From the NCBI GenBank assembly GCA_038405435.1, contig JBBYHZ010000004.1: a DNA stretch of 64,000 nt; one strand, given 5' to 3'. Below, piece by piece: positions 34,025 through 42,544 of this stretch. The notes beneath the pieces are model-generated. The model was not told where the DNA came from. It worked only from the letters and a program-made list of their open reading frames with translations, and made no database searches. This DNA comes from Dryocola clanedunensis_A (GTDB lineage: Bacteria; Pseudomonadota; Gammaproteobacteria; Enterobacterales; Enterobacteriaceae). Made by a program: the position numbers and the translations under genes. Position 1 is the first letter of the stretch. Each line of letters starts with the position of its first letter.

Positions 34025-34675
34025 ATGAACAGTATGAACGTAATTATTGCCGACGACCATCCGATTGTCCTGTTCGGCATTCGTAAATCACTCGAGCAGA
34101 TCGAGTGGGTGAATGTTGTCGGTGAGTTTGAAGATTCCACAGCACTTATCAATAACTTACCAAAATTAGACGCGCACGTGCTCATTACCGATCTCTCCAT
34201 GCCTGGAGACAAATACGGCGATGGCATCACGCTGATTAAATACATCAAGCGTCACTTCCCGTCTATTTCCATCATCGTGCTGACGATGAACAACAACCCG
34301 GCGATTTTGAGCGCCGTGCTGGATCTGGATATCGAAGGAATTGTGCTGAAACAGGGCGCGCCTACCGATCTGCCAAAGGCGCTGGCCGCCCTGCAGAAAG
34401 GCAAGAAATTTACGCCTGAGAGCGTCTCCCGCCTGCTGGAGAAAATCAGCGCTGGCGGCTACGGTGACAAGCGTTTGTCGCCGAAAGAGAGCGAAGTGCT
34501 GCGCCTGTTCGCGGAAGGTTTCCTGGTCACAGAGATTGCCCGTAAGCTGAACCGCAGCATCAAAACCATCAGCAGCCAGAAGAAATCAGCGATGATGAAA
34601 CTGGGCGTTGAGAACGACATCGCTCTGCTGAACTACCTCTCCTCGGTAAGCCTGTCTCCGGCTGACAAAGAGTAA
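34025..34675 (+). CDS. rcsB: response regulator RcsB
   Basis: 216 aa, near-identical to E. coli RcsB. The receiver domain has acidic pocket D10/D11, phospho-acceptor Asp56 (LITDLSMPG) and K109-type lysine in GIVLKQG. The LuxR-type helix-turn-helix is at the C-terminus (LSPKESEVLRLFAEGFLVTEIARKL). It regulates capsule, flagella, acid resistance and the sRNA RprA, with or without RcsA. It lies 16 bp after rcsD and is followed by a terminator. Confidence 0.97.
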   Translation: MNSMNVIIADDHPIVLFGIRKSLEQIEWVNVVGEFEDSTALINNLPKLDAHVLITDLSMPGDKYGDGITLIKYIKRHFPSISIIVLTMNNNPAILSAVLDLDIEGIVLKQGAPTDLPKALAALQKGKKFTPESVSRLLEKISAGGYGDKRLSPKESEVLRLFAEGFLVTEIARKLNRSIKTISSQKKSAMMKLGVENDIALLNYLSSVSLSPADKE

Positions 34676-34684
34676 ATTCTGCTA

Positions 34685-34711
34685 AGCCCCCTCTCCCGGG
34701 GGCTGTTTCTT
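34685..34711 (+). terminator. terminator of rcsB
   Basis: AGCCCCC (34685-34691), 6-nt loop, GGGGGCT (34698-34704), then GTTTCTT. Confidence 0.8.
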
Positions 34712-35192
34712 ATATGACGGCGATTTAAGCCCGACCCAACATCCTCGCGTCAACTTCCATGAATGGCCCATCTCCGGTGTCGCTGTAGGTTTCAAAGCGA
34801 TGAAGTATCTGATGTTATCTCTGGCTTAAAGCGACACCCTGTTCCCGGCTTAAATCGCTCCGGTTTTTGCCCTTCAGGCAGGGTCACGTGGTCGGGAACC
34901 ACGTGAGAGAGCGATCGTCGGGAACGAATCGCGAACGACCCTGCATGTTGGGTAAAAACCGGAGTTTACCGCTTCAGCGGCGATTTATTTGCCGGGCGCC
35001 GGGGTCGTCAGGGGGATGGCGTAATCCCCATGACACGTTCACCGTTAACAGCGGCTACAGAGATAATCAGACGTTAAGGTGAACGGAATGGCAACGGAGA
35101 TATCAGAGTTCACTCTGACTGATTGCCAGAGTGAGTTGTGACTAAGAGACAACTCCTGCGGGAGGGGAAGCCTTTGGCTTTACATCCCGCGC
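34712..35192. repeat. dense array of stem-loops between rcsB and rcsC, non-coding
   Basis: About 480 bp between two convergent genes is almost entirely made of inverted repeats: a 12-bp stem enclosing a 9-bp stem (34720-34858), a 15-bp stem enclosing a three-way junction (34858-34964), and hairpins at 34969-34980, 35007-35034, 35036-35085, 35111-35133, 35134-35154 and 35158-35190. Both near-perfect outer stems contain G-T positions that pair only if the plus strand is the RNA. A 71-codon frame (34867-35082) runs through it, but its sequence is dictated by the palindromes. I do not recognise the element; it may be a mosaic repeat or an RNA. Confidence 0.7.
34858..34964 (+). ncRNA. candidate structured RNA with two CGGGA pentaloop hairpins
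   Basis: P1: CTCCGGTTTTTGCCC (34858-34872) with GGGTAAAAACCGGAG (34950-34964), one G-U. P2: GCAGGGTC (34878-34885) with GACCCTGC (34937-34944). Inside P2 are two hairpins: ACGTGGT/ACCACGT (34886-34904) and GCGATCGT/ACGAATCGC with a one-base bulge (34911-34932). Both close the same loop CGGGA. The whole fold leaves few unpaired bases. No promoter was identified. Confidence 0.45.
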
Positions 35193-38042
35193 TTATCCCT
35201 TTCCGCTTCTTACCCGCGCCGCATAGACCGCCAGCGTCTGCTTAATCACGTCCAGCGTCACCGGCTTCGACAGGCAGCTGTCCATGCCCGATTCAATACA
35301 GCGCTGTTTTTCTTCGGCAAGGGCGTTCGCCGTCACGCCGATCACCGGCAGCGTCAGCCCCAGCTGACGAATACGCTGCGTCAGGCGATATCCGTCCATG
35401 TTCGGCATGTTCACATCGCTCAGCACGATATCAATATGGTTTTTGCTCAGCACGTTGAGCGCATCCACCCCGTCATTGGCCGTCTTACACTGGTAGCCCA
35501 GCGATCCCAGCTGATCCGCAAGCAGGCGGCGGTTTATCGGATGATCGTCAACCACGAGGATCATCATGTCGTCGTTCTGCTCGTTGATCTGCGCCGGAGA
35601 CGGCAGCGCGGAGGTGCTGCCCGGCACGTCAACATCAATACTGTAGATGCGGCCCAGCAGCGTCAGCAGATCGTGGGGAGCCGCCACGCTGTGTACCCAG
35701 CAGCCCGGCGACTGCTCCTGAGGAATGCCGATATGGCGACGGCAGAAGATAATCGCCGCACGCCCCGGCCATGGCGTTTCCAGCGCGTCGTCGGTGATCA
35801 GCACGTCGTCGCTGCCGGGCGTCTCCCCGCTGTATAGGCTGGTTTGAATGTTGTTCATGGACAGCAGCGATTCCAGATAGCCGCTTAAAGAGGCATTTCT
35901 GACCGCCAGCCAGCAGCGCTTCTTAGCCAGCCCGTCAACCTGCGCGTGCGGCGCGGCCACGGCTGAATAGAGCGGTATACGGATTGTGAACTGGCTGCCC
36001 ATCCCCGCTTCGGTATCTACGGAGATATCGCCGTCCATCATGCTGATAAGTTTTTCGCAGATGGCCAGGCCCAGCCCGGTTCCCTGGAAGTTACGCTGCA
36101 CCCCGGTGCCCACCTGGAAGAACGGGTCGAACAGGCGCGTCACCTCTTTGCCCGGTATGCCAACGCCGGTATCCCGCACCCGGAAGCTCAGGTAATCTCC
36201 GGTGACCGACACGTGCAGAATAATGCAGCCCACATCCGTGAACTTAATGGCGTTGCTCAGCAGGTTGGAAATCACCTGCTGCAGACGCATCGGATCGCCC
36301 TGCAGCGTCAGCGGCACGTCCGGCTCGATGAAACAGTAAAGGCCCAGCTGCTTACGCACCACCAGCGGCAGGTAGTTAGCGGTGATGTGGCTCATCACCT
36401 CACGCGGTGAGAACTCGCGCGGCTCAATCTTCAGCTGTTCGGATTCAATTTTCGAGAAGTCCAGAATGTCGCTGATGATTTTCAGCAGCAGGCTGGAGGA
36501 GTTGTTCATCGCCGTCACCAGGCGATCCACCCCTTTCGGCAGCGCTTTAGTCTGCAGCAGATCCAGGTTACCGATGATGCCGTACAGCGGCGTGCGCAGC
36601 TCATGGCTGACGGTGGCAAGGAACATGGATTTGGACTGGCTCGCCTGCTCGGAGGCCTGCGCCATCTCCTGCAATGACTCTTCCATTTTTACGCGCGCGC
36701 TGACGTCTACCAGCACGCAAATCGCCACGTTTTCATTGCGATAGCGCGAATGCACGAAGCTGATTTGCAGGTTAGTGTGATTGCTGGTCAGCACGTCGAC
36801 AAAATTAACCTGCTGGCCACAGATGATTTTGGTGAGCCGCTGCCGGTCTTCATGGGTCAGCATATTCAGATAGTTGTGGGCTAGCTCGTTACTCAGAATA
36901 TTCGTGCCGTCCTGGGTGCGCAGGATACAGATACCTACCGGCGCCGAGGCGACAATTTTGCGGTTAAACTGCTCGTGCTCTTCCAGACGCTGGGCGTCGT
37001 TTTCCGCCGGGATAAATATCCTTCGCTCATACATGCGCGCAAGCGTAAACAGCACGCCACCCACCAGCACGTTCAGCAGCACCGCATTAAGTATCAGCAT
37101 GCGGATGCGTTCAAGCACGATATCAACCGGCACGGAATAGATAACGCTAAGGGAGGACGGCGGCAGGCTCTTCTTCAGCACCAGCTGTTTAAAGCCAGAG
37201 GAATAGCCGAACCAGTTGCGTTCCTGCATCCAGGGTGCCTGGGGCTCAATGCTGGTCTCCGGGCCGGTCAGGGAGATCAGCGGATGGTTATTCTCATCAA
37301 GAATGGTGACGCCCACCGGCAGCGTGCCCGGCGTCAGGAAGTTTTCCATGCGCACGGTCTGTTCGATGCCGAGCAGCGCCTGCAGGCGGTTTGCCAGGTA
37401 AACAGGCGTCAGAGTATAGAAGTAGCCGATGCCCGGACGCGGCCCCTGGCCAATCCAGTAGATGCTGTTGCCGCGCTCGTCCTGCGGCGCGCTGCGATAT
37501 TTCATGATCCGTTCGTGCAGCGTTTTCAGCGCCTTTTCGCGCTCAAGAGGCATGTTCCTGAGGCCAAAGTCCGCCATACAAAGGTTCTCACCGCCGATCA
37601 GAAAAACGCGATTCAGGTCGTAGGCGGCAGAGAAGTTATCGCGCCAGTAGCGCAAAAACCAGGAGAGCGACTGCAGGGAGCTGCGCCAGGATGTGCTCAC
37701 CGCCGAGCAGTCGGAATCGGGAAATAGCGGCATAAAATCAGGGGCTTCGATTTTGCCTTCGTCCCGCTCGATAGTCGGCAGCACGCCGTTGGTCGCCGTA
37801 AGGCGGTTTTCCGCGATGTACTTCAGCTCTTTCATGACGTCCGAGGTGCGCTGGATGTAGCGCTGGGCCTGATCGAAGCTGGTGTTCAGCTCCTGACGAA
37901 TATCTGACTCTTTTTCATGCAGCGCGTTAACGATATAGAAGACGGAAAAAAGAGCGATCAGCAGCCACAGCAAAAGTGCCAGCGCCCTGAAAAGATAGCG
38001 GGAGATCTTAAGCGTACTGCGAAAAGAGACGAGATATTTCAA
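35193..38042 (-). CDS. rcsC: hybrid sensor kinase RcsC
   Basis: 949 aa, the E. coli length. Two membrane helices flank a periplasmic domain. Then come a PAS-like region, HisKA with the phosphorylated His in TVSHELRTPLYGI (about residue 480), HATPase boxes (NLLSNAIKF, VRDTGVGIPG, GTGLGLAI), an ABL region, and a C-terminal receiver with DIVLSDVNMPNMDG. It phosphorylates RcsD in response to envelope stress sensed through RcsF-IgaA. It is convergent with rcsDB, separated by the stem-loop array. Confidence 0.96.
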   Translation of the reverse strand: MKYLVSFRSTLKISRYLFRALALLLWLLIALFSVFYIVNALHEKESDIRQELNTSFDQAQRYIQRTSDVMKELKYIAENRLTATNGVLPTIERDEGKIEAPDFMPLFPDSDCSAVSTSWRSSLQSLSWFLRYWRDNFSAAYDLNRVFLIGGENLCMADFGLRNMPLEREKALKTLHERIMKYRSAPQDERGNSIYWIGQGPRPGIGYFYTLTPVYLANRLQALLGIEQTVRMENFLTPGTLPVGVTILDENNHPLISLTGPETSIEPQAPWMQERNWFGYSSGFKQLVLKKSLPPSSLSVIYSVPVDIVLERIRMLILNAVLLNVLVGGVLFTLARMYERRIFIPAENDAQRLEEHEQFNRKIVASAPVGICILRTQDGTNILSNELAHNYLNMLTHEDRQRLTKIICGQQVNFVDVLTSNHTNLQISFVHSRYRNENVAICVLVDVSARVKMEESLQEMAQASEQASQSKSMFLATVSHELRTPLYGIIGNLDLLQTKALPKGVDRLVTAMNNSSSLLLKIISDILDFSKIESEQLKIEPREFSPREVMSHITANYLPLVVRKQLGLYCFIEPDVPLTLQGDPMRLQQVISNLLSNAIKFTDVGCIILHVSVTGDYLSFRVRDTGVGIPGKEVTRLFDPFFQVGTGVQRNFQGTGLGLAICEKLISMMDGDISVDTEAGMGSQFTIRIPLYSAVAAPHAQVDGLAKKRCWLAVRNASLSGYLESLLSMNNIQTSLYSGETPGSDDVLITDDALETPWPGRAAIIFCRRHIGIPQEQSPGCWVHSVAAPHDLLTLLGRIYSIDVDVPGSTSALPSPAQINEQNDDMMILVVDDHPINRRLLADQLGSLGYQCKTANDGVDALNVLSKNHIDIVLSDVNMPNMDGYRLTQRIRQLGLTLPVIGVTANALAEEKQRCIESGMDSCLSKPVTLDVIKQTLAVYAARVRSGKG

Positions 38043-38167
38043 TTTGAGCCTGGTCGCGGAAAATCAAAAGGTTGGGATGCCGATAAGGTAGCCGCAAAAG
38101 CCCTAACCCGCAACGGCAGAAAACTGGATTTTCCCCATCGCAGCTGCCGCCGGATGAGGAATCACGG

Positions 38168-38554
38168 TCAGAACTTTTCGATAACCTTAAAGTCCATCAG
38201 CACCAGCGTCATATCCGGGGAGAACAGTTCGTACTCTTCAAAGAAGCGTTTGTGCTCGTTACGCCAGTAAGCCAGGGTTTTATCCCCCTCACCTTCCGCC
38301 AGGGCGTGAGCTTCGTCCACCTGATCGAAAGGCTTCATATCTACCGTAGTCAGTTCTATCGCACAAACCGGCTCGTTTTTGCCATCCACCACCACAAAGA
38401 CATCGCCTGGTTTGGGAATACCTTCGCCATCCAGGTTGGAGCAGGTCGCTGTTTTCACGCCGTCGAGCACCAGCTTAGCCAGCTCATCCGCCTGACGCTC
38501 GGTGTCACCGAATGCCCAGCGCTCTACATCTTCATACTTCTCAGGGATAGCCAT
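38168..38554 (-). CDS. ASCH-domain protein (putative RNA-binding or RNase)
   Basis: 128 aa, MAIPEKYEDVERWAFGDTER. ASCH features are visible: the ligand-loop KTATCSN, the following PKPGDVFVVVDG strand, and YWRNEHKRFF near the C-terminus. The family is PUA-like, and some members are ribonucleases or act on modified nucleosides. The substrate here is unknown. It occupies the place between rcsC and gyrA where E. coli has atoSC and yfa genes. Spacing to rcsC (125 bp) suggests its own promoter. Confidence 0.8.
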   Translation of the reverse strand: MAIPEKYEDVERWAFGDTERQADELAKLVLDGVKTATCSNLDGEGIPKPGDVFVVVDGKNEPVCAIELTTVDMKPFDQVDEAHALAEGEGDKTLAYWRNEHKRFFEEYELFSPDMTLVLMDFKVIEKF

Positions 38555-38613
38555 TGTCTTACCTTTTTAATTGAGCTCTTCATACAGCAGAATAGTACAG
38601 GGGAGTAAAATAA

Positions 38614-38644
38614 AAAACGCCCGATGCGCTGCATCAGGCGTTTT
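38614..38644. terminator. terminator of gyrA
   Basis: AAAACGCC-C-GATGC (38614-38627) pairs with GCATC-A-GGCGTTTT (38631-38644), with one internal mismatch. Flanking A and T runs make it potentially bidirectional. Confidence 0.85.
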
Positions 38645-38673
38645 AAGCGTTGTCTCAGACCGCGAAAGACGGA

Positions 38674-41310
38674 TTATTCGTCCGCGTCGTCCGCCGCATC
38701 TTCGTCACCTTCCGCTTCCGGCGCGATTTCGTCGTCGCCTTCCGCCAGGGTGCCGTCGATGGCATCCAGCTCTTCTTCGTCAACCGGCTCTGCAACGCGT
38801 TGCAGACCCACCACGTTTTCATCTTCCGCTGTACGGATGAGGATCACGCCCTGGGTGTTACGGCCAACCACGCTCACCTCAGAAACGCGGGTGCGAACCA
38901 GCGTGCCTGCATCGGTGATCATCATGATCTGGTCGGTGTCTTCCACCTGCACCGCGCCAACGACGCTGCCGTTACGCTCGGTCACTTTGATGGAGATAAC
39001 GCCCTGGGTAGCACGCGACTTGGTCGGGTACTCGTCCGCCGCAGTACGTTTACCGTAGCCATTCTGCGTCACGGTCAGGATGGAACCTTCGCCGCGCGGA
39101 ATGATCAGGGAAACGACTTTGTCTTCGCCTGCAAGCTTAATACCGCGAACGCCCGTTGCGGTACGGCCCATGGTACGAACGGCGTCTTCTTTGAAGCGCA
39201 CCACTTTACCAGCGGCTGAGAACAGCATCGCTTCGTTGCTGCCGTCGGTCAGGTCAACGCCAATCAGCTCGTCGCCTTCGTTCAGGTTCACGGCGATGAT
39301 GCCCGCAGAGCGAGGACGGCTGAAGTCGGTCAGCGCGGTTTTCTTCACGGTACCGCTTGCGGTCGCCATGAACACGTTGATGCCTTCGGCGTACTCGCGC
39401 ACTGGCAGAATCGCGGTAATGCGTTCGTCAGCTTCCAGCGGCAGCAGGTTAACAATCGGACGGCCACGAGCGCCACGGCTCGCTTCCGGCAGCTGATAAA
39501 CCTTCATCCAGTAGAGGCGACCACGGCTGGAGAACAGCAGGATCGTATCGTGGGTGTTGGCCACCAGCAGGCGGTCGATAAAGTCTTCTTCTTTAATGCG
39601 TGCCGCAGACTTGCCTTTACCCCCGCGACGCTGCGCTTCGTAATCCGTCAGCGGCTGATACTTCACATAGCCCTGGTGAGACAGGGTGACCACCACATCT
39701 TCCTGGTTGATCAGATCTTCAATGTTGATATCGGCGGTGTTGGCGGTGATCTCGGTGCGGCGGTTGTCGCCGAACTGATCGCGCATCGCAACCAGCTCTT
39801 CGGTGATCACTTCCATCAGGCGCTCGGCGCTGCCCAGAATGTGCAGCAGTTCAGCGATCTGCTCCAGCAGCTCTTTGTACTCGTCGAGCAGTTTCTCGTG
39901 CTCAAGGCCGGTCAGCTTCTGCAGACGCAGATCCAGAATCGCCTGTGCCTGCTGCTCGGTCAGGAAGTACTGGCCGTCACGAATACCGAACTCTGGCTCC
40001 AGCCACTCCGGACGCGCGGCGTCGCCACCGGCACGTTCCAGCATAGCGGACACATTGCCCAGCTCCCATGAACGGGCAATCAGGCCCGCTTTTGCTTCCG
40101 CAGGAGTCGGGGCGCGGCGAATCAGTTCAATGATTGGGTCGATGTTTGCCAGCGCCACGGCCAGTGCTTCCAGGATGTGGGCACGGTCGCGGGCTTTACG
40201 CAGTTCGAAGATAGTACGACGGGTCACCACTTCACGACGGTGACGCACGAACGCGGAAAGGATCTCTTTCAGGTTCATGATCTTCGGCTGACCATGGTGC
40301 AGCGCCACCATGTTGATGCCGAAGGAGGTCTGCAGCTGGGTCTGGGAGTAGAGGTTGTTCAGCACAACTTCGCCCACCGCATCGCGTTTAATTTCGATAA
40401 CGATGCGCATCCCGTCTTTGTCAGACTCGTCACGCAGGGCGCTGATGCCCTCAACGCGCTTGTCTTTCACCAGCTCGGCGATTTTTTCGATCAGGCGCGC
40501 TTTGTTTACCTGGTACGGGATTTCGTGAACGATGATCGTTTCACGGCCCGTTTTGGCATCGGCTTCTACTTCCGCGCGTGCGCGAATATAGATTTTGCCA
40601 CGGCCGGTGCGGTAAGCCTCTTCAATGCCACGACGGCCATTGATGATTGCCGCCGTCGGGAAGTCCGGCCCTGGGATGTGTTCCATCAGCCCTTCTACGC
40701 TGATCTCTTCATCTTCAATGTAGGCCAGGCAGCCGTTGATCACTTCGGTGATGTTGTGGGGCGGAATATTGGTCGCCATACCCACGGCGATACCGGACGA
40801 GCCGTTAACCAGCAGGTTCGGGATCTTGGTTGGCATAACATCTGGAATACGTTCGGTGCCGTCGTAGTTGTCGACGAAATCGACGGTGTCTTTTTCCAGG
40901 TCGGCCATCAGCTCATGGGCGATTTTCGACATACGGATTTCCGTATAACGCATCGCTGCGGCGGAGTCGCCGTCTACTGAACCGAAGTTACCCTGGCCGT
41001 CGACCAGCATGTAGCGCAAGGAGAATGGCTGCGCCATACGGACGATTGTGTCATAAACGGCGGTATCACCATGAGGGTGGTATTTACCGATTACGTCACC
41101 AACGACACGGGCGGATTTTTTGTATGCTTTATTCCAGTCATTGCCCAATACGTTCATGGCGTAAAGTACGCGACGGTGTACCGGCTTGAGTCCATCGCGG
41201 ACATCTGGCAGTGCGCGGCCGACAATAACCGACATCGCGTAATCCAGATAGGAGCTCTTCAGCTCTTCCTCAATGTTGACCGGTGTAATTTCTCTGGCAA
41301 GGTCGCTCAT
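38674..41310 (-). CDS. gyrA: DNA gyrase subunit A
   Basis: 878 aa. The breakage-reunion domain has catalytic R121-Y122 (AAMRYTEIRM), the GyrA box QRRGGKG and a six-bladed C-terminal wrapping domain with an acidic tail rich in D and E. The quinolone-resistance region reads HPHGDTAVYDT: Thr at 83 and Asp at 87, where E. coli has Ser83 and Asp87. It introduces negative supercoils together with GyrB. Divergent from ubiG. Confidence 0.98.
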   Translation of the reverse strand: MSDLAREITPVNIEEELKSSYLDYAMSVIVGRALPDVRDGLKPVHRRVLYAMNVLGNDWNKAYKKSARVVGDVIGKYHPHGDTAVYDTIVRMAQPFSLRYMLVDGQGNFGSVDGDSAAAMRYTEIRMSKIAHELMADLEKDTVDFVDNYDGTERIPDVMPTKIPNLLVNGSSGIAVGMATNIPPHNITEVINGCLAYIEDEEISVEGLMEHIPGPDFPTAAIINGRRGIEEAYRTGRGKIYIRARAEVEADAKTGRETIIVHEIPYQVNKARLIEKIAELVKDKRVEGISALRDESDKDGMRIVIEIKRDAVGEVVLNNLYSQTQLQTSFGINMVALHHGQPKIMNLKEILSAFVRHRREVVTRRTIFELRKARDRAHILEALAVALANIDPIIELIRRAPTPAEAKAGLIARSWELGNVSAMLERAGGDAARPEWLEPEFGIRDGQYFLTEQQAQAILDLRLQKLTGLEHEKLLDEYKELLEQIAELLHILGSAERLMEVITEELVAMRDQFGDNRRTEITANTADINIEDLINQEDVVVTLSHQGYVKYQPLTDYEAQRRGGKGKSAARIKEEDFIDRLLVANTHDTILLFSSRGRLYWMKVYQLPEASRGARGRPIVNLLPLEADERITAILPVREYAEGINVFMATASGTVKKTALTDFSRPRSAGIIAVNLNEGDELIGVDLTDGSNEAMLFSAAGKVVRFKEDAVRTMGRTATGVRGIKLAGEDKVVSLIIPRGEGSILTVTQNGYGKRTAADEYPTKSRATQGVISIKVTERNGSVVGAVQVEDTDQIMMITDAGTLVRTRVSEVSVVGRNTQGVILIRTAEDENVVGLQRVAEPVDEEELDAIDGTLAEGDDEIAPEAEGDEDAADDADE

Positions 41311-41354
41311 GTAACCGCTATCCCTCTACTGTGTCCCGGATTCAAAGGTCGCAA

Positions 41355-41360
41355 ATTATA
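41355..41360 (-). promoter_or_regulatory. gyrA promoter -10 box
   Basis: TATAAT on the minus strand about 45 bp upstream of the gyrA ATG, with a weak -35 and G/C-rich sequence beyond, as known for the relaxation-stimulated gyrA promoter. Confidence 0.55.
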
Positions 41361-41468
41361 ACACAAGCGGCGCGTGGTGGGGAAACCTAAGACGTATGCG
41401 CGGCGCTTTATTCATTGCCCGAGGCTGATATACTCACCGCTAAACACCCGCAAGGAATGAGAGCCCCT

Positions 41469-42188
41469 ATGAATGCCGAAAACCAACCGGTAATCCAGAA
41501 CGTTGACCATGATGAAATCGCCAAATTTGAAGCCGTTGCTTCCCGCTGGTGGGATTTAGAAGGCGAGTTTAAACCGCTGCACCGCATCAATCCGCTGCGT
41601 CTTGGCTACATCAATCAGCGTTCCGGCGGATTGTTTGGCAAAAAGGTGCTGGACGTCGGCTGCGGCGGCGGCATTCTGGCCGAAAGTATGGCGCGTGAAG
41701 GTGCGAACGTCACCGGCCTGGATATGGGCTTTGAGCCCCTTCAGGTCGCCCGCCTGCACTCGCTGGAAAGCGGCATTAAGGTCGATTACGTTCAGGAAAC
41801 CGTTGAACAGCATGCCGCAGAACACGCGGGGCAGTACGACGTGGTCACCTGCATGGAGATGCTTGAACATGTGCCAGACCCGCAGTCCGTAGTTCAAGCC
41901 TGCGCGAAACTCGTCAAGCCGGGCGGCCATGTGTTCTTCTCCACGCTTAACCGCAACGGCAAATCCTGGCTGATGGCCGTGGTCGGCGCCGAATACGTGC
42001 TGCGCATGGTGCCGAAAGGCACGCACGATGTTAAAAAGTTTATCAAGCCTGCCGAACTCTTAAGCTGGGTTGACGCCACGCAGCTGCGCGAGCGCCATAT
42101 GATCGGGCTGCATTACAATCCGATCACTAATAAATTTAAGCTGGCGCCAGGCGTGGATGTTAATTATATGTTGCACACCGAGGCGTAA
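41469..42188 (+). CDS. ubiG: ubiquinone O-methyltransferase UbiG
   Basis: 239 aa. SAM-binding motif I is VLDVGCGGGILAE, with CMEMLEHVPDP and KPGGHVFFSTLNRN downstream. It performs both O-methylations of ubiquinone synthesis. The ATG at 41469 aligns with E. coli (MNAE...). An in-frame extension back to 41415 overlaps the promoter region. The divergent gyrA-ubiG order is as in E. coli. Confidence 0.96.
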   Translation: MNAENQPVIQNVDHDEIAKFEAVASRWWDLEGEFKPLHRINPLRLGYINQRSGGLFGKKVLDVGCGGGILAESMAREGANVTGLDMGFEPLQVARLHSLESGIKVDYVQETVEQHAAEHAGQYDVVTCMEMLEHVPDPQSVVQACAKLVKPGGHVFFSTLNRNGKSWLMAVVGAEYVLRMVPKGTHDVKKFIKPAELLSWVDATQLRERHMIGLHYNPITNKFKLAPGVDVNYMLHTEA

Positions 42189-42213
42189 TTAGCCCACCAC
42201 TCATAAGCTCAGG

Positions 42214-42258
42214 CTATGGATCTTGCGCAACCTCAGTTGCGCAATTATCCATAAAGTT
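42214..42258 (+). terminator. hairpin after ubiG
   Basis: TATGGAT-CTTGCGCAAC and GTTGCGCAA-TTATCCATA form a long stem around a CTCA loop, followed by AAGTTT. A T-tract is nearly absent, so it could also be a regulatory stem. Confidence 0.55.
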
Positions 42259-42419
42259 TAAGAAATCAGCACTCGATCAAAAATATCATTTTTTTTGCAT
42301 CCCATTGACAACAGGCACAGGCCTTACGTGCCGTGGACTTAGGGAAAATCCTGGCGTCGCAACCTCAATTCAGTCACGAAATCAATACTTGTTCTCCGCC
42401 GATTAGTTACTAGAATACT

Positions 42420-42466
42420 CACCATATAGCGGTCAACTATCTCGCAACCCCCTACATATAGTATTT
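42420..42466 (+). promoter_or_regulatory. candidate paired NrdR boxes
   Basis: ACCATATAGCGGT (core 42424-42429) and CTACATATAGTAT (core 42456-42461) have identical ATATAG cores 32 bp apart, three helical turns, the spacing typical of paired NrdR boxes. Motif match is partial. Confidence 0.45.
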
Positions 42467-42473
42467 ATCCACA
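42465..42473 (+). promoter_or_regulatory. DnaA box (nrdA promoter)
   Basis: TTATCCACA, the perfect 9-mer. A second box in the opposite orientation is at 42496. Confidence 0.8.
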
Positions 42474-42495
42474 ATGTTAGTCACAAGACGGCAAC

Positions 42496-42504
42496 TGTGG
42501 ATAA
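42496..42504 (-). promoter_or_regulatory. second DnaA box (nrdA promoter)
   Basis: TGTGGATAA is the perfect box on the minus strand, 41 bp before the nrdA ATG. DnaA coupling of nrdAB expression to replication is established in E. coli. Confidence 0.8.
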
Positions 42505-42544
42505 GCGGGGGATATTCTTAATTTCACGGACAGGGTCAACTCAC

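Larger units (their letters stand above)
42189..42544 (+). other. ubiG-nrdA regulatory spacer
   Basis: About 355 bp with no gene. From left to right: a terminator hairpin for ubiG (42210-42260), an AT-rich stretch, two ATATAG cores 32 bp apart (candidate NrdR pair) and two perfect DnaA boxes close to nrdA. This layout parallels the cell-cycle-regulated nrdAB promoter of E. coli. Confidence 0.7.

Noticed and set aside
34867..35082. 71-codon open frame inside the rcsB-rcsC stem-loop region
   Set aside because: Its sequence is fixed by the inverted repeats (for example the two CGGGA hairpins), it has no good ribosome-binding site, and I recognise no protein family. Treated as non-coding structure.
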